The notes under the pieces were generated by a model. The model was not told where the DNA came from, searched no databases, and saw only the letters and a program-made list of their open reading frames with translations. From Microstegium vimineum (Eukaryota; Streptophyta; Magnoliopsida; Poales; Poaceae), in NCBI GenBank assembly GCA_022036555.1, contig CM039126.1, positions 10,708,079 through 10,772,078 of the forward strand: DNA of 64,000 nt. Direction: 5' to 3'. This document shows, piece after piece, positions 12,801-23,350 of this stretch (within the stretch, counting starts at the first letter, position 1; the number at the start of each line of letters is the position of its first letter). The translations under genes were made by a program, and so were the position numbers.

Positions 12801-13676
12801 ATCCCACGGGTACTGCCCCTTGACACCAAAAGAAGTCGGCATGTTTCTTTCTGGGCTAGGGTATCCATCAAGCACCCCAGTCTACATAGCTGCAGGGGAA
12901 ATATATGGAGGTGAATCTCATATGGTTGATTTACAATCAAGGTTCCCTATTCTGATGAACAAGGTATAGCAGCTATCATTTCATTTATTATGTAACGTTT
13001 AATACAATTTTCTTTAGTTGACACTTTTATACATGTCGTGTGTTCCATTGCAGGAAAAACTTGCCTCAGCTGAGGAGTTGGGGCCTTTCAGCCAATATGC
13101 TGCTCAAATGGCCGCTTTAGATTATATCGTTTCAGTGGAGAGCGATGTCTTTATTCCATCTTATTCGGGGAACATGGCACGGGCTGTTGCAGGACACAGA
13201 CGTTTCCTTGGCCATAGGAAGACAATCAGTCCTGACAGGTACAATCACAAACCACTGCATTTCTCACTTCTCACCCTTTTCACAATTTGTTATACTTTTT
13301 GGTTCTGCATCTCATCATCTTCTTTCTTTGGTCCAGGAAAGCACTAGTTCGCTTATTTGACAAAGTCGCTAGTGGGTTACTAAAGGAAGGGGAAAGGTTA
13401 TCGCAGAGGATAATAGACATCCATCAGAAAAGGTATTAAACTGATGATATGCATGGCAACTAAAAACACTGATCTGTGTTTGTTTCTTATAACTTTGTTC
13501 TATTCTTCAGACAAGGCTCTCCACGGAAACGAAAAGGTCCAGTCTCAGGAACAAAGGGCAAAGACAGGTTTCGGTCAGAAGAGGCATTTTATGAGAACCC
13601 TTTTCCTGACTGCCTGTGTCAACCAGGGTCTCCAGCCAGTGATGATTCTCTGTCAGCATCTAAGCCACAGAACTAA
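9828..13676 (+). CDS. Plant O-fucosyltransferase family protein (GDP-fucose protein O-FucT-like)
   Basis: The coding exons I assembled are 9828-10094, 10220-10322, 10390-10457, 11853-11941, 12018-12198, 12304-12432, 12524-12657, 12750-12963, 13054-13238, 13337-13432 and 13511-13676. They give 543 residues. A basic N-terminus is followed by one hydrophobic segment (about 20-49), as in a type II Golgi protein. The fold signatures are HTNGGLNQMRAG near 135-146, HLRYEKDM at 295-302 (the HxR site of this family) and ESDVFIPSYSGNMA near 425-440. Members are thought to transfer fucose from GDP-fucose in the secretory pathway; the acceptor cannot be read from sequence. The tail after about 490 is basic and low in structure. 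Intron 7 begins with GC rather than GT. An AATAAA motif lies near 13973. The start is the first ATG of the long first exon. The family is clear, the exact substrate is not. Confidence 0.9.
11013..11115. mobile_element. MITE in intron 3 of the O-fucosyltransferase gene
   Basis: The left end CCTGTTCGCCTGCGACTGAT and the right end (reverse complement CCTATTCGCTTGAACTTAT) form an inverted repeat, with GATAAGC motifs just inside each. It is about 103 bp. Elements with CTGTTCG and TTATAAGC ends are a frequent hAT-like MITE group in grasses. It lies inside an intron and does not touch a splice site. Confidence 0.6.
11524..11690. repeat. Short-period GCGCTAT repeat cluster in intron 3
   Basis: The motif CGCTAT or its inverse ATAGCG occurs about ten times in roughly 165 bp, including palindromes such as GCGCTATAGCGCGC and CTATAGCGGCGC. 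It is GC-richer than the surrounding intron and non-coding. It looks like the interior of a small transposable element, but I could not find matched ends. Confidence 0.5.
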
Positions 13677-14800
13677 CCATCATCCTTGCAGATCCCTGGG
13701 ATGATTCCAGTGTACATAGAGAGAAATTAAGAAACACGTAGCAAGGTACACGCTGACAAATTCACACTGATCAGAACTTCTGTGTACCTGACATCATGGG
13801 CTAACTATTCGTTGGCACGCCATCGTCCAGCTGCGGCTGAAGCTCTGGCATTGTTAACGGGCTTGTTCAGAAGCCAGAACGGCTGGAGGTGGAAACAGCT
13901 GTATAGGGCTATAGAGAAGTCATGTGATTTTGATTGGGATAATTATCTCAATTTCTTGTAAGTAGATGACAGTAATAAACACAGAGAGATAGAATTACCG
14001 GAGCAGCTTGACAAACATTTACTCATATATGGGCAATTGGGCATTGATTGCACTTCCGCCCATATATGTGTGAGTCTGATTAGCAAGGGAACTCACATTT
14101 TCTGCTAATTATTCTTTGTGATGATAGTCATCTTCAGCCCACCTTTTTTTTAGTAGAAGGACGAACTGAAATGAACTGGTACTCTCGACGGTACTCTCGA
14201 CACTTTGTAATGGAAGTGGATCTGGGAGCTAGTTCCTGCACTTTCTTTAGATGGAGAGCACATTTTTTACGAAATGCAGTCGTTGGTACCGATCTGTATC
14301 CTGTAACATCAAAGATTCATATCTAAATTCTATCGCCACAAGTCCGCAACAACACGGCATCTATTGGCATTTCGTAACACGACATCAATTTGGCATTTCG
14401 TGCGTGGTTCACTTTATAAAGCAATGAGCCGTAGTGTAATTTACATCGCAATGGGGGGGTTGATAATCACATTCTAACATTGCAATTTCAATTTCAATTT
14501 CTCAAGCAGAGATGGAAGCCATCCCTGAGACTCGATGTCTGTTTGCATCCCAGATCACAGATTAACAATTCGCCCCAAATTGCAGTTGGTACAACTACCC
14601 AAAAAGAACCCTGACGCGATCTGTTGCGTGTTACAATTTGAGAAGTGAGAACCCCAATGGAATTTCAACTCATGTCAGTTTCTGCAGCATGCATGTCTCA
14701 ACCAAAGTTCAGAATCAGCAAAAGATAAACACACGATTTACACCGCACAAAGCCCAGAAGGACAGGCACCAAATGTTGATCATCATAAAGAAATTCTAAG
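13677..14800. other. 3' flank of the O-fucosyltransferase gene and intergenic DNA
   Basis: The first 300 bp are the likely 3' untranslated region. The rest up to the sHSP array is AT-rich with no supported gene. Confidence 0.4.
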
Positions 14801-14805
14801 AAGCT

Positions 14806-15079
14806 CAAAAGCATGGACAAAGAATGGTGAAGATGGCACCAATTGACATTTCACACCAAGGTACTACTACTGCATGCGAATTGCGAACCATCCCAAAGTC
14901 AGATCAAAACAAGAGGCTCAAAAGCATGAACAGAGAAAGGTGAACATGGCACCAATTGGCATTTCACACCAAGTTAATTCCTACTGCATGCCAAACCATC
15001 CCAAAGTCAGATCAAAACAAGCACACACAGTTTCAATTGCAAGAGCAATGCAAAACCCCACAAATAAAAACACAAGAAC

Positions 15080-15112
<33 letters not shown>
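14806..15112. repeat. Tandem duplication and (AC)n microsatellite downstream of the first sHSP gene
   Basis: A segment of about 115 bp containing GGCACCAATTG, TTTCACACCAAG and CATCCCAAAGTCAGATCAAA occurs twice in direct order, near 14806-14920 and 14921-15025. It is followed at about 15084-15110 by an uninterrupted AC repeat. Both lie in the 3' flank of the minus-strand sHSP gene. Confidence 0.7.
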
Positions 15113-15455
15113 CAGATGGGTCCCAATCATTAACTGCGAATACCATTACTCATCAGAAGTTCATAGCAAGATCATCAGTGATCGTCACCATCACGAAACC
15201 AGGACATGACGAACTGAAAGGAAAACATGCCTGCCCCTGCCCTGCATCAGACACCATCAGACACAAGACAACATCGGCATCCCAAAAAAAAAACGTCTCC
15301 CTCTCGCTAGCAATCCGCAACCTCCTCCATCAGCAACAATTACGTACTACTACTACTACTCCACTGAACTGTTGGTAACAACTACTGTACTGAACTACGA
15401 GACCTGGACTGATTGATTAGTGTGATCCCATCCCATGATATTCCCATCCCTTCCC

Positions 15456-16249
15456 CTACTCGACCTTGACCTGGAACACGTCCTTGCGATCCTCGAGCTT
15501 GATCTTGGGCACGGTGACCTTGAGCATCCCATCCTTCATCACCGCCTTGATCTGGTCCATCTTGAAAGTGTCCGCCGGGAACTCGATGTCGTGGCCGTAC
15601 CACGCCGGGTCCTCCTCCTCCTCGTCGTACTCGGTGTCCTTGTCGCCCTCGCCCCGGATCACCAGGCCGTCCTGGCCCGCCCACACCTTCACGTGCTCCT
15701 TCCCCAGCCCCGGCATCGCCACCTTCAGCTTCACCGCGTCGGCGTCCTCCTTCGACACCCATAGCGCCAGCAGCCTGCTCTTGTTCATCGGCCCGCCGAA
15801 AGGGTCCACCACGTCTGCCAAAAAACACAGAAACCCCAAATCACGCAAACCAACCCCCTCAGCAATCTGCTTCCGTGTTCGAGGTTTAAATCAACGAGCG
15901 GAATTGCGGAAACGGAGCGGGCAGCACGATGCGTACCTGCTGCTGAGTCGAACATGGAGAGGGAGAAGCCGCGCGAACGGAGGCGATCGTTGTAGCCGCT
16001 GTACTCCTCCTCCTCGTCGTCGTCGCTGCTGTACTCCTCCTCGCTGCCGAAGTCGTCGCGGCGGAACGGCGCGCCACCAGTGCTGAAGAGGCGGCGGGCA
16101 GCGACGACGGCGCACGCTGGGCGGAGCGCTGCGGCGGCGGCGGGCGCGGCCCTGGAGGCGGACGGCGCCGGCGCGGCGAGGAGGAGCTTCTTGAGGAGGC
16201 CGGCCACGGCCAGCGGGGCCCTCTTGGAGGCGACGGCGGCGAAAGCCAT
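15456..16249 (-). CDS. Mitochondrial-type small heat-shock protein (HSP20 family), copy 1
   Basis: Two exons, complement of 15937-16249 and 15456-15814, give 223 residues. Residues 1 to about 56 form an Arg, Ala and Ser-rich presequence ending ARRLFSTGG, typical of mitochondrial import. An acidic Ser/Asp/Glu stretch follows (about 68-84). The alpha-crystallin domain runs from about 122 to the end, with MPGLGKEHVK and the conserved MKDGMLKVTVPKI near its end. sHSPs are ATP-independent holdases that bind unfolding proteins under heat stress. The single intron sits between the presequence part and the crystallin domain, as in the other copies. A TATA-like TTTAAGA lies on the minus strand near 16370-16377; I found no perfect heat-shock element. 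This copy is the most diverged of the four, with its own acidic loop (EYDEEEEDPAWYG). Confidence 0.92.
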
Positions 16250-16449
16250 GGGCAGATGTCTCTCTCTCTCGCTGCTTTGCTTGCCTCACGGACTCTCTCT
16301 GTGTGATGAGTTGCGACGAGGTGATGGCGTGATGCCAGATGCCTTCACAGGGCTGGGGGCGTCGGGGGTCTTAAATGCTGCGGAGGGAGGGGGACGGGGA
16401 TGAGCATCGGGTTGGAATGCAAGGCTCCGGAGGATGCTTCTGGTCCGGG

Positions 16450-17560
16450 GGATCCTGCTTTGCGATTCGTGCGGAACATGAGACGCTGGGTGAAGCCAGC
16501 AAGGTTTTGGACATGGTTTCTATGAAGTGAAGTTGGTAAGCCACTGAGATATGGGGTCCAACAACTCTGTAGTTTTCCCAAACGAAGGGGTAACTTTTTC
16601 TTTGGTATCTTGATGAGAGGAACGGAGGGCATCTTGTATGCTGGCTCGCATACAACACACAAATACTGCAGAGTGCACACACAACAACAAATACTACACG
16701 CAACGTTGCCAAATACTCTAGTACTATACTATTCATAACGGACTTATTTATAATCTGCTAGCGTCATAATTAGAACCTGTTTAGAACAGAGGGATGTAAA
16801 ACACAGAAATAGTAAAAAACGTAGAAATAAGGTAGACTGAAAAGTGAAAGACATAGAAATCCATAACACAAAAATCATTAAATGTTGAGCTAATATAAAG
16901 TACAATATGTATTAGAGTTTGCCACCCTGTTTGCTTTGGCTTATCAGCACTAAAACAATGTTTTTCTCTCACAGAAAAACAGCCAAATACGATATCAGTC
17001 GCCTTATTAGTCACAGAAACGATCAAACAAACTGCGCGACAAACACGCTATTAAAGATATCACTGTTTCACGTAGATAAATTAGACTAAATATTTTATCT
17101 CGTCACCCTCTACCTGAAGCGGGTGAAGTTCCTCTCATCTAAGTGATGACGTGAGTGAGCGAGCGAGCGTCCACAGGAAAGTTTACCGTAGCTCTAAGCC
17201 TCTCTAGACCCTTTGATAGTTTGATCCAAATGCATCATCATCTCCGTTCCTTTCCTACGGAACTGATACCTCTATTTTTTCCCCCTTTTATTCCAAACCG
17301 GCCTCAGTAGTAGATCAGCTTAAAAAAAAATCCACGTTAAAATACAGAACAGGACTTACACGTCTACTGATCTACTGTAGATTAATCAGAGATGTATACA
17401 GTAGAAAGCAATTTAAGTATCATAGTACATCACACATATATTCTTTTTATTTTAGTTGAACCTGCATTCGAGCAAACCGAATCAAGCGCAGTCTCGGTGA
17501 GCATTAGGAAAGAGGAACACGGGAAGCACAGGATTTAGTTGAATTGCGGCCGCTTCAGAT
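16450..17560. other. Upstream region of sHSP copy 1 and intergenic DNA
   Basis: This region holds the distal promoter of copy 1 and AT-rich spacer. A hAT-like MITE remnant lies near 16925-17032: left end CCTGTTTGCTTTGGCTTAT, with an inverted counterpart containing AATAAGGCG and GTTTGATCG. It resembles the MITE in the O-fucosyltransferase intron. No gene is supported. Confidence 0.4.
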
Positions 17561-18200
17561 GTAATGTGATCAACGATAAACAAAACTTGATAAAGAATGC
17601 CAAATTAAAAAGCAACAACCGACGAACCGACCAAGAATAGACACCAGAAATACATCCCGATCATCAGTAATTACTAACTACTCCGTATTTCACTACTACT
17701 CAAGTTCTGATACGAGATTATCCGTCATGCACGATCCATCCAAACTGCAGGGGTTACTTTTAGACCAAATTGACGTCTCACAAAGATCACCAGACTCAGA
17801 TCTAGCCAACAATAAACACAACTTCATACAGATCGAGAAAGGATGGTAGATGCAATAATACACAAGAACACAATAACAGGAAGCTCATATAGATGTCGAT
17901 CATTAACTGCAGATTCCATTACCATTTGAAGTTCATCACGAGATCATCAGTGATCATCGCCATCCAGGAAACTTAAACTTTGCAAGACTGAACAGAAAAG
18001 ATAAACATGGCTGCCTCACAACAGGCACGAAACACCACCACCACCACCAAAAGGTCCTTGCTCTGCATCAGAAACGACTGCTCCACCAAAAGCTACTACT
18101 ACTACTACTAGTACGACTAGCTCACTGCAACTACGAGTCTACGATATGAAATGCAACCAGGGGACCCGGAAGGACCCATTCGATCCCCACCCCAACCCCC

Positions 18201-18905
18201 CTACGCGATCTTGATCTCGAACACGTCCTTGCGCTCCTCGTCCTTGATCTTGGGCACGGTCAGGATGAGCAGGCCGTGCTCCATCTCCGCCTTGATCTGG
18301 TCCATCTTGAAAGCCTGGGAGGAGAACCCGATGCGGTAGCTGTACCGTGCGGAGCCCTTGTCGGCGTCGCGCTCCCCCTTGATCACCAGGATGTCCTTCT
18401 CCGCCTTCATCTTAACGTGCTCCTTCCCCAGGCCCGGCATCGCCACCTTCAGCTGCACCGCGTCGCCATCCTCCTTCGAGACCCACCACCCGCGCGGGGG
18501 GAAGCCGCCGGTCCTGGACGCCGCGCCGCCGCCGTCCTCCGTCAGCGCCAGCAGCAGGCGCAGCTTCATCGCCTCGTCGAACAGGTCCAGCACGTCTGTG
18601 GGAAAACCACCAAATCATCAGTTCTCTCTCCCTCCTTCGCTTCACCAGCCAGGTTCGAGGAAATAAGGGGAAGGGAACGGCCAACGCGAGGTGGTACGTC
18701 GTTACCTCCAGAGAAGAGCTCGGGAATGGAGAGGTTGCGCTCACGGCGGCGGGTGGCGGTGGTGTCATCGTCGCTGGAGTCCTCGTCGCTGGAGACCTCG
18801 CTGGAGTCGTCGGAGGAGAGCTTGGGGATGAAGAAGGAGGGGCGGCGGGCGGAGGCGCCGGTCTTGCCGGAGGCGGACGATGAGGCAAGGAGCTCCTTGA
18901 GGAAG
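18201..18905 (-). pseudogene. Organellar small heat-shock protein, copy 2, lacking its start and promoter
   Basis: Exon 2 (complement of 18201-18595) is intact and encodes the alpha-crystallin domain, with MPGLGKEHVKM and LLILTVPKI, ending KDVFEIKIA. Exon 1 survives only from about 18905 to 18706, reading FLKELLASSSASGKTGASAR then an acidic SSDDSSE stretch and SIPELFSG, with a correct splice phase into exon 2. The N-terminal codons seen in copies 3 and 4 are missing. Reading upstream in frame on the minus strand reaches a TGA at 18952-18950 without any ATG. The sequence then continues as spacer that in the neighbouring unit lies over 2 kb away. The reading frame is otherwise undamaged, which suggests recent loss or use of an unknown upstream start. 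Confidence 0.85.
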
Positions 18906-21805
18906 CATGAGAAATCCTGTAATATCTCTCCAGCTGAGAAAATGTTAAATCAACCAATTTCACCATTCAACTAACATGTCATGCTAGGAGCACCTTGCAT
19001 TTTATATCGATAAATGCATTAATTATGTAGGCGTATCACTTGGTGGCAAAAAGAGCAGCGCCATTGATGAAAGAATTCGAGCATTGCTGTGCATGTTCAG
19101 ACACATAGCCACGTTCAGCAAGGACGCTGTAGATGAGCATTTCCCTGGACTGGTGTTTGCCATGGGCATGCAAGTTGTTGTATGGATTGGCATAAGGAAA
19201 ATGTTTTAGTAGGTAAATAGAATAATATTTCTTATTAAAATGGTAAGCCACAGATAATCCTAGTTTTAGAGCTAACCACTGTACTAATTGAATTAAACGA
19301 CAGCAGAGTAGGAAGGAATGGTTAATTCCATGGTATGCCACACATATTCATATGAATCTACTAACTAAAGAAGATGGAATCATGAATGACCTAAAAAAGG
19401 GCTTATGTATTTCAGGGGAAGGCCTAGCAAATGTGGAAATCTCAGGTTTTATTGTTCTATAAATGGCTCACATGTGCTTCAGGCAACATAAGCCATAAGT
19501 GCCACTTAGATGCAAATGAATATGTAGGCATCGAACTAAAATGACAGCACCATAAACCAAATCGGTAAGAACTCATTAGTTTCACGGTATGTCACAGATA
19601 TGTCCACCTAAACTCACCAGCTATAAGTCATGAAACAATTATGAATGTCACAAAACATGTATCATGTATTTCCGGGCAAGCCATAGAAATGTGCAAATGT
19701 CAGGTTTATTGTTTTGCAAATAAGTTCATATGTTTTGGGCGATATATGGAGGATATGTAATAGCAGGATAATCTGGAACCACGCACGCAAATAAATTTGA
19801 GCTGCATAGGTGGCCTGGACGCTGGAAATGCTGGTTAGCAGGAAGGCAGTACAAAATAGTAGACAATATAGTGATTAGAAGGAAGACAGTACAATCATTA
19901 GTGGGGAAACCGTACAAAAATTTGGTAGAGGAGTGCAAATTTAATGGCAATCTACGACCAAATGCTTATGGGTATTATATGTAATATTCGATTATGACAT
20001 TCATATTATTATCAGTAATGGCAGGGTACATGAGAATATGAGAAAAACTAAAAGGTTCTTTTCTTCTCCCTAATTGAACTTCTGTAAGTACTGGCATGTA
20101 GTTTAACCAGTAGAGGTAGTCCCTTTTCTGACATTAGTGAATGTATTTTTTATTAATTTCTGTTAACACATCATTCATTTCATAGACTAATTCCCAAATT
20201 ACAAAGCTCATATTATTCCCAAAGATGCAAACTAATAAAAGTGAAGGCAAATAATTTCACCTTTGTCAAGGATTGAGTGCAATTGCAGCAGCACCAGTAT
20301 TTTGGCTCCATACATCCAAGAACTCCATTAGTTTCTCCATACTACCTTCTCTGCAGAGTAAATCAATAATAGTACAGCTAATCCACTAACTCAAGATGTT
20401 TGGATTAAAAGGTTATGTCTGAAATGGTTATGTCTGAAAAAGAAAACACATTAGCAACAATGTAAAAGGTTACACTGTCAAGTATGTGATACAACCAAAA
20501 TTAGCAACAAGTATTATAGTACCTGCTAATCTGCTTTAGACATAACCTTCTATGTTCAAACGATTAACACATAACCTTTTTAAAGAAGATTAACAGGTAC
20601 TATAACATCTCGATCTAAAGTAGATTTGCAGGTAGATTACACTTTTTAATACCAAAATTCATGCATATGTAGTAACCACCATGTAGTAACTATATACTGA
20701 TTGCCATAGAAAATGACTTTGCCTGACATATGTTCAAACGATCTACCTGTTTACTTCTACTGAACATTTTTTTTGTAAGATTTGACTCATTGCACGCACA
20801 TGCATATACAAGTTAAGGTGTTACATAATTACCAATTGATATTAGGTCCTAAAAACAATTGAGATGTTAGGCAAATACAATTTTTTTAGTCAGACAAGCT
20901 TTAGATGATTGAGATATATAGTCAAGGTTCTGTGCGTGCTTGGCTGTTTGTCATTGCATTCAGCAGCCTACTATGTGGAGTGTGCTCACCTTGATATTGC
21001 TGCAGACTTTGAGGTTTAGGTAGACACACACAGTTTAATCTCAAGAGGCTATGCAAACTTTATGTCAACCATTTTAGTTTCAGGTTCCACATGCTGCTCC
21101 GCTTCTGTGTGAACCGACATTTTTCAAGGAAAACAATGACACCTCAGCTGTAGGAATGCATCAGTGTAGTTCCTGAAACTGAAAATTGATCAACAGAAAA
21201 TATGGCAACAGCTTAACGATCATGTTCACTAATTTGAAGGACAAGGATATCTAGTAGGCGAAAGGAAGGCAATGATATTGAGTGGCAATAGTAGGCAGTC
21301 AAGGTTCCAAATGCTGAGGTACAGTGTACCTGATGCAATATGTTTATATCTGAAAGATGCTCATCCCTTAGCCTCTTCCTTCCATCAGTTTTTCTTTTTG
21401 CTTCCTGCAGCCAACAGAAGACATATGCTGCATGACATGAAAATTTGAGATGGCATCACTCAAGACTTCCTGTGAATGGTCCTCTGGACATAGAAAGCCC
21501 ACAATTGAAGATAAGAAAATAAACCTTTGAGATACTAAGAACAAGCCTTTGATCATTGACATTCAAACCATCCTACAAGTGAGAGGCACTTAATTAAACA
21601 CCACGCACAGAAAAAAAAACTTGAAACTAAATACATTGCATATAATCTAATTGCCTCTGACACCAAAAAAAAAACACTCGTGAACTAATTACAGCTGACA
21701 AAAAATCACATCACAGCTAAACCAAATTAGCTCAGATGGAACTCTCTCAGCACTGCAAGAGATGAACAGGGGGAGCGTTGGAGATCTGCGACGGTGTGGT
21801 AAAAT

Positions 21806-21831
21806 GGGGGGGGGGGGGGGGGGGGGGGGGG
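21806..21831 (+). repeat. Run of 26 G
   Basis: An uninterrupted G tract of about 26 bases is followed by AGGG. The duplicated counterpart near 28600 has no such run. It lies in spacer about 600 bp beyond the 3' end of sHSP copy 3. Confidence 0.9.
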
Positions 21832-22434
21832 AGGGTAAAAGGCAACAGCAGAACTCAACAGTGGTGTGAAATAAACCAGCGTTGGTCGAGCGGATCTACA
21901 ATAATTGACAAGAGCACAAGAGCAGACACCAGGAATACAGCCCTATTATCAGTAACTAGGTGAGTATTTCACCAAGGGTAGAGTTCGATCTGAAAAGAGA
22001 TTATCAGTATCACCCATCCGAGAAACAGTGGGTTGCTTTTGACCAAATGACATCTCATAAAGATCATCAGTTCGAATGTAGCCAACAATAAAAGTAACTT
22101 CATAAAGACAAAAGGAGACACAAGAACACGATCACAGGAAGATCATATAGATGCCGATCATTAACTGCAGATTCCATTTCCATTTGAAGTTCATCACGAG
22201 ATCATCAGTGATCATCATCATCCAGGAAACTAAACTTTGCAAGACGAACAGAAAGGTAAACATGGCTGCCTCACATCAGGACCGAGACACCACCACCACC
22301 AAAAAGCCCTCTCGTTCGCAGCCACTGCTGCTGATCTGCATCAGAAACTGACTACTACTCCTATGACGACTACCTCACTGCAACTACGATATGGACTGCA
22401 ACCAGGGAACGACGACAGATTCCATCCCGACCCC

Positions 22435-23177
22435 CTACTCGACCTTGATCTCGAACACGTCCTTGCGCTCCTCGTCCTTGATCTTGGGAACGGTCACCAT
22501 GAGCACGCCGTTCTTCATCTCCGCCTTGATCTGGTCCATCTTGTAAGCATGGGAGGAGAGGCTAATGCGGTAGCTATAGGTGTACGGTGCCGGGCCCTTG
22601 TCGTCGCCGCCCTCGGAGTCCTTGTCGCCCTCCCCCTTGATCACCAGGAAGTCCATCTCCGTCTTCATCTTCACGTGCTCCTTCCCCAGCCCCGGCATCG
22701 CCACCTTCAGCTGCACCGCGTCGCCATCCTCCTTGGAGACCCACCATCCGCGCGTGGAGAAGCCGGTCATGGACGCCGCGCCTCCGTCCCCAGCCAGCGC
22801 CAGCAGCAGGTCTGCAGAAAACCCCAAATCATCAGTGCTCTCTCTCTCTATCTCTCCCTCTTTCACTTTGCCAACGGCCAACAGGTTCGAGGAAACAACA
22901 AGGCGAAGGGAAACGGCCGACGCGAGACGGTACCTCCGGTGAAGAGCTTGGGGATGGAGAGGTCGCGCGCACGGGGACGGTCGGCGTCGGCGGCGGCGTC
23001 CTTGCCGGTGGAGTCCTTGACGACGTCGTCGGAGCTGCGTGGCGGTGCGCCTCCGGTGCTGACGAGGTGGCCGGCGGAGGCGACGGTCTTCGCGGAGGCG
23101 GACGGTGAGGCGAAGGTGTCCTTGAGGAAGACGGGCTTCGAGACCTCCTTGGAAGGGACGGCGACGGCGGAAGCCAT
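22435..23177 (-). CDS. Organellar small heat-shock protein (HSP20 family), copy 3
   Basis: Two exons, complement of 22934-23177 and 22435-22811, give 206 residues. The first 45 or so residues are rich in Ala, Ser, Lys and Val with few acids and end HLVSTGGAPPR, which fits an organellar, probably mitochondrial, presequence. A short SIPKLFTG segment precedes the intron. The alpha-crystallin domain starts near GWWVSKEDGD and contains MPGLGKEHVKM and MKNGVLMVTVPKI, ending KDVFEIKVE. Compared with copy 2, exon 2 lacks the 11 codons that encode a DLFDEAMK-like helix. The start is the first ATG after a TATA-like TTTAAA at 23281-23286. A heat-shock element lies further upstream. The protein should act as a stress-induced chaperone in the organelle. 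Confidence 0.93.
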
Positions 23178-23280
23178 GGATAGACCTCTCTCTCTCTCTT
23201 CTCTGCGATCGGGGTTTTAGTTTTGGACTCTAGCGGTGCACTGCGAGAAATGCCTTGACAGCGACGGAAGTGTAGGGGAG

Positions 23281-23342
23281 TTTAAATGGTGGGGGCTTTC
23301 TTGGAGGAGGGGATGTCCAAGGGTGCAGGGAAGGTTCCAGAG
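23281..23342 (-). promoter_or_regulatory. Heat-shock promoter of sHSP copy 3 (HSE plus TATA-like box)
   Basis: At 23330-23342 the sequence reads GAAGGTTCCAGAG, that is GAA-nn-TTC-nn-GAG, a three-unit heat-shock element with one mismatch. A TTTAAA box lies at 23281-23286, about 104 bp before the start codon. The same pair occurs at the same spacing upstream of copy 4. Binding by heat-shock factors is inferred from the motif. Confidence 0.7.
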
Positions 23343-23350
23343 TTCGTATC

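Larger units (their letters stand above)
18906..23350. repeat. Tandem segmental duplication, unit 1 (paired with 25448-30115)
   Basis: This segment matches 25448-30115 in the same orientation for nearly its whole length: spacer, 3' flank of the next sHSP gene, the gene itself and its proximal promoter. For example, a stretch containing TATTATTATCAGTAATGGCA occurs at about 20010 and 26560, and one containing CCATCAGTTTTTCTTTTTGC at about 21375 and 28210. About 350 bp near 26965-27320 has no counterpart here. Differences are scattered substitutions and small indels. The 3' flank of copy 2 (about 17640-18200) is a third, partial copy of the same flanks. Confidence 0.85.

Noticed and set aside
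18412..18966. 184-codon minus-strand frame with an ATG over sHSP copy 2
   Set aside because: It has a start codon but reads the exon and intron in the wrong frame; the crystallin frame lacks that ATG. It does not rescue copy 2.
22237..23220. Long plus-strand open frame (327 codons) over sHSP copy 3
   Set aside because: It is antisense to the two sHSP exons and runs through the intron. It is rich in Leu, His and Arg as expected from GC-biased antisense sequence. The same shadow appears opposite copies 2 and 4.
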